A stretch of DNA of 53,846 nt from JAEYFP01 sp964566545 (GCA_964566545.1 CAZMIX010000011.1:1-53846), one strand, 5' to 3'; shown: positions 40,906-50,606, counted from the first letter of the stretch. The notes: generated by a model from the sequence alone, not told the origin. Program-made: numbers and translations.

Positions 40906-41650
40906 AAAGCTCCGTATACAAATCCTCTACATTTTTTTCAAGAAAAGAGGCCGCCAACCCGTCAAAGCGCTCATCAACCACTTTCCTTATAACCTCTGTT
41001 CTCATATAATATTTCATTTCTTCCGTCATCCCGTCAGAGTCCGAAACACCAGCTTCTTCATCCAGCATTTCTTTTGTATACTGTTCTAAAAACCAGGAAT
41101 GCAGATCGCTTGTTGTCTGCTCCTCCTCTTCGGATAATTTCTCATAGTTCTTCGCATCCACCAGAGCTTTGCATCCCATAACAACAAAAACTCCAAACAA
41201 AAATGTCATCGTTAAAAAAGAAAGTACCCGAATATTAGGAGCAATATAAATCGGGATCACGCCAGTCATAATTAAAATCATCGCAATCAGGCCAAGTACT
41301 CCCACAATCAGAAGTGCAAATGCAGAGGAGCGATAATTTTCCGCTTTGTCGGATGCTTTTACAAATGGCACCCCTGTTACTTCAATCTCTTTCTCTTCCG
41401 CTTGCGGCTCAAACTCATCTGTCTCTTTTTTATGCGTCTTATCCCATTCCTTATAGAAAACAGAGGTCAGTTTTCTTGCCTGATTTTCTTCTCCTTGATC
41501 GATCTCTATGTAATACGCTTCGTTCTCTTCTGCATCTTCCTCATATTGCAGCACCACATAAGACAAGCCCCCATATTCTAAAAAACCGGCAAGCTGTTCC
41601 ATCTCCTCTTTTTCTCCGAATACAAATTTTACCGACACCGATTCTCCCAT
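40895..41650 (-). CDS. Membrane protein of unknown function (251 aa)
   Basis: The first 100 residues are acidic and soluble (VKFVFGEKEEMEQLAGFLEY; YYIEIDQGEEN), resembling a small domain seen in putative signal-transducing proteins with an alpha-beta fold. Two adjacent membrane helices follow (FALLIVGVLGLIAMILIMTG and IRVLSFLTMTFLFGVFVVMG), then a helical, acidic C-terminal part. No catalytic motif. Ribosome site AAGGAGAA is good. It overlaps rlmH and is probably co-transcribed with it and pdp. Topology suggests that both ends are cytoplasmic. Confidence 0.75.
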   Translation of the reverse strand: MGESVSVKFVFGEKEEMEQLAGFLEYGGLSYVVLQYEEDAEENEAYYIEIDQGEENQARKLTSVFYKEWDKTHKKETDEFEPQAEEKEIEVTGVPFVKASDKAENYRSSAFALLIVGVLGLIAMILIMTGVIPIYIAPNIRVLSFLTMTFLFGVFVVMGCKALVDAKNYEKLSEEEEQTTSDLHSWFLEQYTKEMLDEEAGVSDSDGMTEEMKYYMRTEVIRKVVDERFDGLAASFLEKNVEDLYTELYEH

Positions 41651-41694
41651 TACCTGTTCTCCTTCAAATCATTTTTAAGCGGTTTGCGGTTAAA

Positions 41695-41720
41695 TTGAGG
41701 CACGTTTCCACGTGCCTCAA
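41695..41720 (-). terminator. Terminator after nfnAB
   Basis: TTGAGGCACGT (41695-41705) pairs perfectly with ACGTGCCTCAA (41710-41720) around TTCC, just after the nfnB stop. The following minus-strand T-tract is short (ATTTAA), so efficiency is uncertain, but the stem is very stable. Confidence 0.75.
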
Positions 41721-41724
41721 TTAC

Positions 41725-43110
41725 TCATTTATTTCTTAAGTACTCGTCAATACCCTTTGCGGCTGCTTTTCCGGCACCCATTGCAAGAATAACTGTCGCT
41801 GCACCGGTCACGGCATCGCCGCCTGCAAATACGCCTTCTTTAGATGTCCTGCCAAGTTCTTCATCTGCAACAATGCATTGATACTTGTTTGTCTCAAGAC
41901 CCTTTGTCGTCGAAGAAATCAGTGGATTCGGCGAGGTACCAAGCGACATAATGACCGTATCCAACTCCAGTTCAAATTCGGATTCCTCTACGACTACCGG
42001 TCTCCTCCTGCCTGACTCATCAGGAGCGCCAAGCTCCATCTTAACGCACTTCATTCCTCTTACCCATCCGTTGTCATCCACAAGAATTTCCGTCGGATTC
42101 GTCAGCAGGTGAAATTGAATGCCTTCCTCCTTCGCGTGATGCACTTCCTCCACTCTCGCAGGAAGCTCTTCCTCACTGCGCCTGTATACGATATATACCT
42201 GAGCGCCAAGTCTGAGTGCGGTTCTTGCAGCATCCATCGCCACATTTCCCCCGCCTACAACAGCCACTTTTTTGCCGGGCTTGATCGGCGTATCATAGGA
42301 TTCATCAAATGCCTTCATTAAATTGCTTCTCGTCAGATATTCATTAGCGGAAAAAACGCCGTTTGCATTTTCACCCGGAATTCCCATGAACTTCGGAAGT
42401 CCTGCGCCGGAACCAATAAATACGGCCTCAAAACCTTCCTTCTCCATTAACTCGTCGATCGTCGTCGACCGTCCGATCACGACATTTGTCTCGATCTTTA
42501 CACCAAGCAATTTTACATTTTCAATTTCTTCTGCCACAACCTTCTGCTTCGGAAGACGGAATTCCGGAATTCCGTAAACGAGCACGCCGCCCGGTTCATG
42601 CAGCGCTTCAAAAATCGTCACATCATAGCCCATTTTGGCCAGATCACCGGCACAGGTCAGACCGGCCGGACCGGAGCCGACTACGGCTACCTTGCGTCCG
42701 TTCTTTTCCTTTGCGCCCTCCGGCTTGATGTTGTTTTCTCTCGCCCAGTCGGCCACAAAGCGCTCGAGCTTGCCGATCGAAACCGGCTCACCTTTAATGC
42801 CTCTGATGCATCTGCCCTCGCACTGGCTCTCCTGCGGACAGACACGCCCGCAAACTGCCGGAAGTGCCGAGGACTGTCCGATCACCTTGCTCGCTTCCTC
42901 AAAATTCCCTTCTACGACTTCATGGATGAAAGCAGGAATATTAATCGCCACCGGACAACCGTCGATACATTTTGCATTTTTGCAGTTAATGCATCTTAAA
43001 GCCTCTTCCTTCGCTTCCTCCGCATTATATCCAAGACATACCTCTTCAAAGTTTCTCGCTCTTTCCTTCGCATCCTGCTCTCTGACAGGTACCTTCTTCA
43101 ATACGTCCAT
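41725..43110 (-). CDS. nfnB: NADH-dependent reduced ferredoxin:NADP+ oxidoreductase, large subunit NfnB
   Basis: A 461-residue protein homologous to the small subunit of glutamate synthase. The N-terminal cysteines (CINCKNAKCIDGCPVAI; CGRVCPQESQCEGRC) hold two [4Fe-4S] clusters, followed by the FAD motif VAVVGSGPAGLTCAGDLAK and the NADPH motif VAVVGGGNVAMDAARTALRL. With NfnA upstream it forms the flavin-based bifurcating enzyme that couples NADH and ferredoxin oxidation to NADP+ reduction. The ATG overlaps the nfnA stop (TAATG). A glutamate synthase role is unlikely since no large subunit is present. Confidence 0.92.
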   Translation of the reverse strand: MDVLKKVPVREQDAKERARNFEEVCLGYNAEEAKEEALRCINCKNAKCIDGCPVAINIPAFIHEVVEGNFEEASKVIGQSSALPAVCGRVCPQESQCEGRCIRGIKGEPVSIGKLERFVADWARENNIKPEGAKEKNGRKVAVVGSGPAGLTCAGDLAKMGYDVTIFEALHEPGGVLVYGIPEFRLPKQKVVAEEIENVKLLGVKIETNVVIGRSTTIDELMEKEGFEAVFIGSGAGLPKFMGIPGENANGVFSANEYLTRSNLMKAFDESYDTPIKPGKKVAVVGGGNVAMDAARTALRLGAQVYIVYRRSEEELPARVEEVHHAKEEGIQFHLLTNPTEILVDDNGWVRGMKCVKMELGAPDESGRRRPVVVEESEFELELDTVIMSLGTSPNPLISSTTKGLETNKYQCIVADEELGRTSKEGVFAGGDAVTGAATVILAMGAGKAAAKGIDEYLRNK

Positions 43111-44000
43111 TATTTGTCACCTCCGCAGTTTCCGCATCCACCGTGGTGGGTGTCTCCTTCTTTTAATTTCAGCATATCGCGTCCTTCTTCGGTCTTATAA
43201 AGAAGCTGGCGCTTCATCGCCTCATCAAAGTTGACTGCATGTCCGTCAAATTCCGGCCCATCCACGCACGCAAACTTCACCTTGCCGCCTACGGTCACAC
43301 GGCAGGCACCGCACATACCCGTACCATCCACCATGACTGGGTTTAAGCTTACAATCGTCGGAAGGGGAAATTCCTTTGTCAGAAGGCATACAAATTTCAT
43401 CATAATCATCGGGCCGATCGCGATACATCTGTCATACTTGATTCCCTGATTCTGTACGAGATCCTTGATGACCTCCGTAACCATGCCCTTTCTCTTATAG
43501 GAACCGTCATCCGTCGTCACATAAAGATTCCCCGCGACGGATTCCATTTCCTTTTCTAAAATTAAAAGCTCTTTATTTTTGGCGCCGACAATGACGTCGG
43601 CGGCAATTCCATGTTCATGCAGCCATTTCACCTGCGGATACACGGGAGCCGTACCAACACCGCCCGCAACAAATAACAGCTTTTTCTTCTTTAATTCTTC
43701 CAAATCCTCATACACAAATTCCGACGGCTGTCCGAGCGGACCCGTCACGTCCCTGAAGCTGTCCCCCTCCTGCAGCTTTGCCATACGCTCCGTAGAGGCG
43801 CCGACTGTCTGGAACACGATCGTAATCGTACCTGCATTTCTGTCATAATCGCAGATCGTAAGCGGAATACGCTCTCCCTTTTCATCGATCTTCACAATGA
43901 CAAACTGTCCCGGTAAACAGGCTTTCGCAATTCGTTTTGCTTCGACATCCATCAAATAAATGTTCTCCGCAAGCATTTGTGCTTTTAAAATTTTATACAT
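43110..44000 (-). CDS. nfnA: NADH-dependent reduced ferredoxin:NADP+ oxidoreductase, small subunit NfnA
   Basis: A 296-residue ferredoxin-NADP reductase-like subunit: an FAD-binding domain (PLTICDYDRNAGTITIVFQT), an NAD-binding domain (KLLFVAGGVGTAPVYPQ), and a [2Fe-2S] site in DGTGMCGACRVTVGG ... FACVDGPEFDGH. The C terminus carries an extra tail ending GDTHHGGCGNCGGDK, with two His and a CxxC, not needed for the known clusters. Bifurcates electrons together with NfnB. Ribosome site GGAGGAG is strong. Confidence 0.92.
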   Translation of the reverse strand: MYKILKAQMLAENIYLMDVEAKRIAKACLPGQFVIVKIDEKGERIPLTICDYDRNAGTITIVFQTVGASTERMAKLQEGDSFRDVTGPLGQPSEFVYEDLEELKKKKLLFVAGGVGTAPVYPQVKWLHEHGIAADVIVGAKNKELLILEKEMESVAGNLYVTTDDGSYKRKGMVTEVIKDLVQNQGIKYDRCIAIGPMIMMKFVCLLTKEFPLPTIVSLNPVMVDGTGMCGACRVTVGGKVKFACVDGPEFDGHAVNFDEAMKRQLLYKTEEGRDMLKLKEGDTHHGGCGNCGGDK

Positions 44001-44053
44001 ATACCGACTCCTCCTAGATAAAATATACTTATTTTAATATAATTCATTAACAT

Positions 44054-44085
44054 AAAAAAGGCAATCACTTTTAATACAAAAGCGA
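44054..44085 (-). terminator. Terminator after the zinc-ribbon/TPR gene
   Basis: On the minus strand TCGCTTTT (44085-44078) pairs with AAAAGTGA (44072-44065, one G-U pair), followed by TTGCCTTTTTT. It overlaps the stop codon region of the gene at 44071 and separates it from nfnA. Confidence 0.7.
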
Positions 44086-45456
44086 GAATTCATACTCCCC
44101 TTTTATGATATTGATATTGGCTTTATATAGTTCTCCTGTCCTAACATCCACCGCAAAAACCCTGCCTGATTTTTCTTTCTTTCCATCTTTTACCTGATAT
44201 TCGTCTACCAGATAATAATTACGGCTTCCGGCGCCATAGGCACGGATACACAAATAATCATTTCCGGAAATATCTCCCTTCGCCTGTAAAAAGAACCGAA
44301 TTGCCGCCTCCGCGGTCGCTTTATCCACAATTGTCGCAATCAACAGATTATAGCTTGCCGTTATAATTTCGCTTGACATCCCGTCCTTGCTGATAGTTAC
44401 GAATTTAAACTGGCTCGTTCCAAGCGGCATCGGAATTGGAAGACTATAAATTTCAGAATCGACCGTCGGATCCGTGCCATCCGCTGTGTAGTATACGATC
44501 CCTTCCTTCGGTTCCTCAAGCTTGATTAGCACCGGGGAGTCGTACTTGCCGCCTTCTGTAAGAAGCTTGGGCGCTTCGGGTATTTTCAATTCTACCGTAT
44601 AAGTGCTTTGCGCAGGCTCGCTGACAATCCCCTTTTCATTTACATAAACAGCCGTTATGACAATTGTTCCTTGTGTTAGAGAAAAAGGGATTTTGTATTT
44701 CTGTGAATTTTCATCCGGTATCGAACCATCCAGTGTATAATAAATTGTACCCCTTTCGTTTGCCGTCAGATGCAGCGTTTCTACCCCATAGTAAGTGCCT
44801 TCTTCCAGACTGAACTTTGGAGACTCTGACATATATGCACTGAACTTCGCCATAATTGCCGCATCTTTGCTTTCTCTTATCAATGTTCCGATCGCTTGAC
44901 TGTCGCCCTTACTTTCATAGTTAGCCACAAGACGCTCATAAACAGTTAAATCGCCCGGAAACAAATCAAGCAGATCCATCAGAACCGCAATCGCTTCGTC
45001 ATATTTTCCAAGCGCATAATACCCATCCGCCAAAAGCAGCTTTGCCTTTTCCTCTTTCTGATTGAGTGAAATCGCATGACGTACCGTCACGACAGACAGC
45101 TCATAGCTGCCGCCTTCGTATTCACGCATGGCTTTTTCGTACTGATATCCATAGGAATAATAATGGCTGATACCAATACCGGCCGCAATCATCCCGCATA
45201 CCAAAATCAAACCTGCCAAAAAGAACAGCAGCCTTTTTTTTCCCGATCCCTGTTTCTTTTTTTTGATTATATCCGGCTTCGGACTCGTTACTGTTGTTTT
45301 TGGTTCTGAAAGCTCTTCAGCCAGACCGGAAAGCGTCCTATGCATTCGATCTTCGATTTCCGGTTCAAAATTCGGAACAATTTGAATTTCCGCTCCGCAA
45401 TTTTCACAGTATAGATAACCTTCTTTCAGCTCCGCATGACAATTCGGACATACCAT
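44071..45456 (-). CDS. Zinc-ribbon / TPR / chitobiase-like-domain membrane protein
   Basis: A 461-residue protein. Cys3, Cys6, Cys17 and Cys20 form an N-terminal zinc ribbon (CPNC...CENC). One membrane helix follows at about 76-97. Outside the membrane are TPR-like repeats (about 103-220: YELSVVTVRHAISLNQKEEK, YALGKYDEAIAVLMDLL), two chitobiase C-terminal-like beta domains (YYTLDGSIPDENS and YYTADGTDPTVDS, the repeated YYTxDGxxP pattern), and a C-terminal domain. ATG 45456 is used, giving a 23-base gap after folD; the longer frame would overlap folD. Such zinc-ribbon membrane proteins are frequent in Lachnospiraceae but have no assigned role. Confidence 0.8.
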   Translation of the reverse strand: MVCPNCHAELKEGYLYCENCGAEIQIVPNFEPEIEDRMHRTLSGLAEELSEPKTTVTSPKPDIIKKKKQGSGKKRLLFFLAGLILVCGMIAAGIGISHYYSYGYQYEKAMREYEGGSYELSVVTVRHAISLNQKEEKAKLLLADGYYALGKYDEAIAVLMDLLDLFPGDLTVYERLVANYESKGDSQAIGTLIRESKDAAIMAKFSAYMSESPKFSLEEGTYYGVETLHLTANERGTIYYTLDGSIPDENSQKYKIPFSLTQGTIVITAVYVNEKGIVSEPAQSTYTVELKIPEAPKLLTEGGKYDSPVLIKLEEPKEGIVYYTADGTDPTVDSEIYSLPIPMPLGTSQFKFVTISKDGMSSEIITASYNLLIATIVDKATAEAAIRFFLQAKGDISGNDYLCIRAYGAGSRNYYLVDEYQVKDGKKEKSGRVFAVDVRTGELYKANINIIKGEYEFSLLY

Positions 45457-45479
45457 AAGCTCTACCCGTTCCCAGCCGC

Positions 45480-46322
45480 TTAACGCAGCTGATCCATCGC
45501 TTCTACGCAATTATTCATCAGCATCGCGATCGTCATCGGTCCGACACCGCCGGGTACCGGCGTAATCGCGCTGCAAATCGGCGCAACATTCTCATAATCG
45601 ACATCCCCGCACAGCTTCCCGTTCTCCATGCGATGAATGCCTACGTCGATCACAACAGCGCCTTCCTTTACATATTCCCTTGTAATCATCTTAGGCTTTC
45701 CGACCGCTGCCACAAGAATATCGGCGCGTCCGCAAACCTTCTTCAGATTTTTTGTCTTGGAGTGAGTAACGGTAACCGTACCGTTCTCCCTGAGCAGTAA
45801 AAGCGCCATCGGCTTGCCGACAATATTGCTCCTGCCGACAACGACACATTCCTTTCCGGCAATTTCCACACCGGAGCGCTTTAACATCTGGATGATACCT
45901 GCTGGCGTACAGGAAACAAAGCCCTGCTCACCAATACATAACGCCCCTACAGACATCGGATGAAAACCGTCGACATCCTTTTTAGGGCTGATCCTTCTGA
46001 TGATCTTATCCTCATCAATCTGCTTCGGTACAGGAAGCTGCACGAGAATTCCCGTCACCTTTTCATCCGCATTCAATTGGTCAATTAAAGAAAGCAGTTC
46101 CTCCTGTGTCGTTTCCTCCGCAAGCTCGTAGGATAACGAGTCTATTCCAATATAAGCACAGGCTTTTTTCTTATTTTCTACATAGACGCTCGAAGCCGGA
46201 TCATTACCGACCTGTATGACCGCAAGCGCGGCGTACTTTCCTTCGTTTTTTTTCTTTTCCACAAGCCCCTGCAGCTCGTCCTTGATCTGCTGTGAAATCA
46301 GCTTTCCATCAATAATTTTCAT
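45480..46322 (-). CDS. folD: Methylene-THF dehydrogenase / methenyl-THF cyclohydrolase FolD
   Basis: A 280-residue bifunctional enzyme: YVENKKKACAYIGID (catalytic Lys and Tyr region), GILVQLPVPKQIDE, SPKKDVDGFHP, CVVVGRSNIVGKPMALLL (NADP site) and TPVPGGVGPMTIAML. It interconverts 5,10-methylene-, methenyl- and 10-formyl-THF and acts next to Fhs, whose gene lies 17 bases upstream. Confidence 0.97.
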   Translation of the reverse strand: MKIIDGKLISQQIKDELQGLVEKKKNEGKYAALAVIQVGNDPASSVYVENKKKACAYIGIDSLSYELAEETTQEELLSLIDQLNADEKVTGILVQLPVPKQIDEDKIIRRISPKKDVDGFHPMSVGALCIGEQGFVSCTPAGIIQMLKRSGVEIAGKECVVVGRSNIVGKPMALLLLRENGTVTVTHSKTKNLKKVCGRADILVAAVGKPKMITREYVKEGAVVIDVGIHRMENGKLCGDVDYENVAPICSAITPVPGGVGPMTIAMLMNNCVEAMDQLR

Positions 46323-46339
46323 GATAATCTCTCTTTCCG

Positions 46340-48010
46340 TTAAAATAAACCGGTAATTTTCCCCGAATCATCTACATCAATCTCATATGCGGCCGGTTGC
46401 CTAGAAAGCCCCGGCATCGTCATGATGCTGCCGGTCACCGCAACAATAAAGCCTGCACCCGCCGATACATATATTTCCCTAACCGTCATTTCAAAGCCCT
46501 CCGGTCTGCCGAGCAGCTTCGGATCGTCAGACAAAGAATACTGTGTCTTTGCCATACAAATCGGAAGACGATCAAAGCCGAACTTTGTCAGTCTCTCTAT
46601 TTCTTCTTTCGCCTGCGCGGTAAAACTGACAGATGCCGCACCATAAATTTCTTTTGCAATGGTTTCTATCTTATTTTGGATCGGAAGTTCCATTTTATAA
46701 ACCGGATGAAAATCACTTTTTCTTGTCTCCAGCGTAGAAAGAACCTTCTCAGCCAAAGCCTTACCGCCCTCGCCGCCAAACTCCCATACTTTAGACAGTG
46801 CAAATTCACACTGATGCAATTTGCAGAATTCTTCAATCAAGCAAACCTCTTCATCGGTATCGGATACAAAGGAATTCAATGTCACAACAACGGGCACACC
46901 AAACTTCTGCAAATTCTCGATGTGCTTTTCAAGATTCACAATACCGGCTCTTAATGCCGGCATATTCTCTTCTGAAAGCCTATCCTTTGGCACACCGCCG
47001 TTATATTTGATCGCCCTGACCGTAGCAACGAGCACGACCGCATCCGGCTTAAGATCTGCCGCCCGGCATTTGATGTCAAAGAATTTTTCCGCACCAAGAT
47101 CCGCACCAAAGCCCGCCTCCGTAATCACATAATCCGCCATTTGAAGCGCCGCTTTCGTCGCACGTACACTGTTGCAGCCGTGTGCAATATTAGCGAACGG
47201 GCCACCATGCACAAGCGCCGGCGTATGCTCAAGCGTCTGGATCAAGTTCGGCTTCATTGCATCCTTCAGCAGCGCCGCCATCGATCCTACCGCCTTGATA
47301 TCAGCCGCTGTAACAGGCTTGCTGTCAAGATCATAGGCCACAACCATTTTAGAAAGACGGCGTTTTAAGTCCTGCATATCCTCGGACAGGCAAAGCACCG
47401 CCATGATCTCCGAAGCAACCGTGATGACAAAATGATCCTCCCGCACAAAGCCGTCCGTCTTTTGTCCAAGACCGACAATAATATTCCGGAGAACCCGGTC
47501 ATTCATATCCACACACCGTTTCCATACAACCCTTCTCGTATCGACCCGCTTTTCGTTGCCCTGTTGAATATGATTATCAAGCAGCGCCGCAAGCAAATTA
47601 TTGGCGGAAGTAATCGCATGAAAGTCGCCTGTAAAATGAAGATTTAAATCCTCCATCGGCACAACCTGCGCATACCCGCCTCCGGCTGCTCCGCCCTTTA
47701 TGCCAAAACAGGGGCCAAGAGACGGTTCCCGCAATGCAAGGATCGCTTTTTTATCGAGCCTAGCAAGCGCCTGTGCGAGACCGATGCTCGTCGTTGTCTT
47801 GCCTTCGCCGGCCGGCGTCGGATTGATCGCTGTCACGAGTACAAGCCTGCCGCTGGGTTTGTCCTTGATTTTTGCAAGATATTCCTCGGACAGCTTGGCT
47901 TTATACTTTCCATATAACTCCAAATCATCTTCTGAAATACCCATTGTTTTCGCGACGTCTTTAATCGGAAAAAGCTTTGCTTCCTGTGCAATCTGAATAT
48001 CTGTCTTCAT
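46340..48010 (-). CDS. fhs: Formate-tetrahydrofolate ligase
   Basis: A 556-residue enzyme joining formate to THF with ATP. Signature regions are INPTPAGEGKTTTSIGLAQA (P-loop), ALREPSLGPCFGIKGGAAGGG, FHAITSANNLLAALLDNH and VRDVYVSAGAGF-like REIYVSAGAGFIVAVTG near the C terminus. It starts the fhs-folD one-carbon pair, common in acetogens and in purine-fermenting or formate-using Clostridia, but no other Wood-Ljungdahl genes are in the window. Confidence 0.97.
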   Translation of the reverse strand: MKTDIQIAQEAKLFPIKDVAKTMGISEDDLELYGKYKAKLSEEYLAKIKDKPSGRLVLVTAINPTPAGEGKTTTSIGLAQALARLDKKAILALREPSLGPCFGIKGGAAGGGYAQVVPMEDLNLHFTGDFHAITSANNLLAALLDNHIQQGNEKRVDTRRVVWKRCVDMNDRVLRNIIVGLGQKTDGFVREDHFVITVASEIMAVLCLSEDMQDLKRRLSKMVVAYDLDSKPVTAADIKAVGSMAALLKDAMKPNLIQTLEHTPALVHGGPFANIAHGCNSVRATKAALQMADYVITEAGFGADLGAEKFFDIKCRAADLKPDAVVLVATVRAIKYNGGVPKDRLSEENMPALRAGIVNLEKHIENLQKFGVPVVVTLNSFVSDTDEEVCLIEEFCKLHQCEFALSKVWEFGGEGGKALAEKVLSTLETRKSDFHPVYKMELPIQNKIETIAKEIYGAASVSFTAQAKEEIERLTKFGFDRLPICMAKTQYSLSDDPKLLGRPEGFEMTVREIYVSAGAGFIVAVTGSIMTMPGLSRQPAAYEIDVDDSGKITGLF

Positions 48011-48031
48011 CTGCCCTCCTCAAGGTTCTCC

Positions 48032-50563
48032 TTATAATGACTCTTCTACAAATTGCTCAAATTGTTCCATGCTCATCAGCACCTTGCGCGGCTTCGTACC
48101 CTCTTCTTCTCCTACGATTCCCGCGTCCGCAAGCTGATCCATAATTCTTGCCGCCCTGTTAAAGCCAATCTTGAATACCCTCTGCAGCATGCCGATGGAA
48201 GCCTTGTCCTTATCAATGATAAATCTTGCGGCATCCGCAAAATACTGATCTCTGTCGGAAGCAATATCGCCGTCCGCAGAAGCCAAGGCGGCGCCTGCCG
48301 CCATAACTTTTTCTTCAAGCTCGGCACTGTATGTCATTCCAAAAGTATGATCCTTTAAAAAATCCACAACATCCGCAACCTCTTGATCGGATACAAAGGC
48401 ACCCTGAATTCTTGCCGGCTTTGCATAACCCTGCGGGTAAAAAAGCATATCGCCCTTGCCCAGCAGCTTTTCCGCACCATTCATATCAAGGATTGTCCTG
48501 GAATCAACCCCACTGGAAACACTGAAAGCAATCCGGCTCGGCATATTCGCCTTGATCAGTCCTGTGATGACGTCAACAGAGGGTCTTTGGGTCGCAATAA
48601 TCAAGTGAATTCCACAAGCCCTCGCGAGCTGAGCCAGACGGCAGATCGATTCCTCCACCTCCCCCGGCGAGACCATCATTAAATCGGCAAGCTCGTCAAC
48701 AACAATGATAATCTGGGGAAGCTTTTTGGGTTGCTCCTCTTTTGGGATATCTTTGATGGAAGCCACCTTTTTATTATAGCCCTTTAAATCTCGCACACCA
48801 AACTCGGCAAATTTTTTATAGCGATCCGTCATTTCACTAACGCCCCAATGGAGCGCACTCGCCGCCTTTTTGGGGTCAGTCACAACCGGTATCATCAAAT
48901 GCGGAATCCCATTATAAACGCTCAATTCAACGACTTTCGGATCCACCATAATCAGCTTGACATCATCCGGATGTGCCTTATATAAAATGCTCATAATCAA
49001 TGTATTAATACAGACCGATTTACCGGAGCCGGTCGCTCCTGCAATAAGCAGATGCGGCATCTTGGCAATATCCCCTACGACAGTCTGCCCACTGATATCC
49101 TTACCGACTGCAAAGCTGATGTTCGACTGCGCCTTTTCAAATTCTATGCTTTCAATCAAATCGCGAAACATAACCGTACTGTTTTCCTTATTTGGAATTT
49201 CAATACCGACCGCCGCCTTACCGGGGATCGGCGCTTCAATCCGGATATCGGTCGCCGCCATATTCAGTTTAATATCATCCGTCAGTCCGACGATTTTGCT
49301 GACCTTAACACCCTGCTCCGGCTGCATCTCATATCTTGTAACCGTCGGTCCCTGACTGATATCCGTAATCTTCACGTGAACGCCGAAATTATTCAGTGTC
49401 TGCTGCAGTTTTTCCGCAGTATCCTTGAGTTGCTTTGTAGAATCTACATTCGCATTGACCTTGCCCTTTTTTAACAATTTAAGCGGTGGAAACTGATAGG
49501 TGCCTTGATAGCTATTATCCTGCTTCATATCCTTTGCGATATCAATCTTTTCTTCTTTTTCTTTGCTCTGTTCCTGCTTTTCTCTGGATTTTCTATGTTC
49601 TCTGATGTTGGTAATTTCCGACGATCTTGCGGATGCGGCTTTTTCTTCTCCGAAAAGCGGAACGCCTTCCTTGAAGGCGTTTCTTTCCATAATATTTCCG
49701 GCAAAGACTCCCTCCTCCGGATCTTCCTGAAAAGATATACTGTGTGCGGTTCGGATCGTTACACGGTCAAAATCAATTTCGTCAACCTTATCCTCCAACG
49801 TAATTTCATGAATATCATCCGTTTTTTTGTTTTTATTTGTCAGCATCGTGTCCGCCATCACGCCGGAAACTTTCTTAGCACTGCGCGGAATTCTTGGCTC
49901 AGCTCCTTGTGTTTCCTGCCGTTCCTCCAAAAGAAGCGCTCGCTCACGCTCCCGCTCCTGTCTTAACTCCCTTCTCCTCGCCGCGTCATCCCGTGCACTG
50001 TTATAAAGCGTCTCGCTCCCCTTTTTTACACCGTTAAAGAAAGAACGTTCCGTAATGAGCACAACAGAAATAATGGATAAGATAACAAGGACGACATAAG
50101 TCCCGACAAGTCCAATACTATTACAGAGCAGATAGGAAATCGTTCCGCCCAAAAATCCGCCGCCCTTCCTTTGCGTACTGCAGAGCGTATAATAATCAAA
50201 AACCGAATCCACAACCGCATCCTTGTAAAAGAAAAGCTGAGAAAACGAGCAAAGCATCAGTACCAAAACGATTGCGGCAGTAATTTTCACAACTGCCACC
50301 GGTTCTCCCCGATTAGACAAATAAAAAGCAGCCGACAAAAACAGTGCGACAGGAACAAGAAACGATACCATTCCGAACATGCCAAATGAAAAACTGCTGA
50401 TTACCTGTCCAAAGCTGCCAACCAATTTCAGATTACTTAAAAATAACAAAACTGCGACAGCAAGTACCAAAAGTAAAACGACCTCATCATACAAGCCGTT
50501 ATCCTGCTGTTTTGCGTTCCCCTTCTTCGCAGAACTTTTCTTCTTTTTTGACCCCGTAGCCAT
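48032..50563 (-). CDS. ftsK: DNA translocase FtsK/SpoIIIE
   Basis: An 843-residue septal DNA pump. The N terminus has a lysine-rich start and four membrane helices (to about residue 175), then a charged linker (about 190-370). The motor has a FtsK alpha domain (GVHVKITDISQGPTVTRYEM), Walker A LLIAGATGSGKSVCINTL, Walker B IIIVVDELADLMM, and the C-terminal winged-helix gamma domain (SIGMLQRVFKIGFNRAARIM) that reads polar DNA sequences. It clears chromosomal DNA from the division or sporulation septum. uppP lies 43 bases upstream. Confidence 0.95.
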   Translation of the reverse strand: MATGSKKKKSSAKKGNAKQQDNGLYDEVVLLLVLAVAVLLFLSNLKLVGSFGQVISSFSFGMFGMVSFLVPVALFLSAAFYLSNRGEPVAVVKITAAIVLVLMLCSFSQLFFYKDAVVDSVFDYYTLCSTQRKGGGFLGGTISYLLCNSIGLVGTYVVLVILSIISVVLITERSFFNGVKKGSETLYNSARDDAARRRELRQERERERALLLEERQETQGAEPRIPRSAKKVSGVMADTMLTNKNKKTDDIHEITLEDKVDEIDFDRVTIRTAHSISFQEDPEEGVFAGNIMERNAFKEGVPLFGEEKAASARSSEITNIREHRKSREKQEQSKEKEEKIDIAKDMKQDNSYQGTYQFPPLKLLKKGKVNANVDSTKQLKDTAEKLQQTLNNFGVHVKITDISQGPTVTRYEMQPEQGVKVSKIVGLTDDIKLNMAATDIRIEAPIPGKAAVGIEIPNKENSTVMFRDLIESIEFEKAQSNISFAVGKDISGQTVVGDIAKMPHLLIAGATGSGKSVCINTLIMSILYKAHPDDVKLIMVDPKVVELSVYNGIPHLMIPVVTDPKKAASALHWGVSEMTDRYKKFAEFGVRDLKGYNKKVASIKDIPKEEQPKKLPQIIIVVDELADLMMVSPGEVEESICRLAQLARACGIHLIIATQRPSVDVITGLIKANMPSRIAFSVSSGVDSRTILDMNGAEKLLGKGDMLFYPQGYAKPARIQGAFVSDQEVADVVDFLKDHTFGMTYSAELEEKVMAAGAALASADGDIASDRDQYFADAARFIIDKDKASIGMLQRVFKIGFNRAARIMDQLADAGIVGEEEGTKPRKVLMSMEQFEQFVEESL

Positions 50564-50606
50564 TTTATCCCTCCAAAATTGTTTCCCCTTATCATCCCGC
50601 CGGATA

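Noticed and set aside
41725..43110. Glutamate synthase small subunit (gltD)
   Set aside because: No glutamate synthase large subunit is present, and the overlapping partner gene is NfnA, so the bifurcating NfnAB complex fits better.
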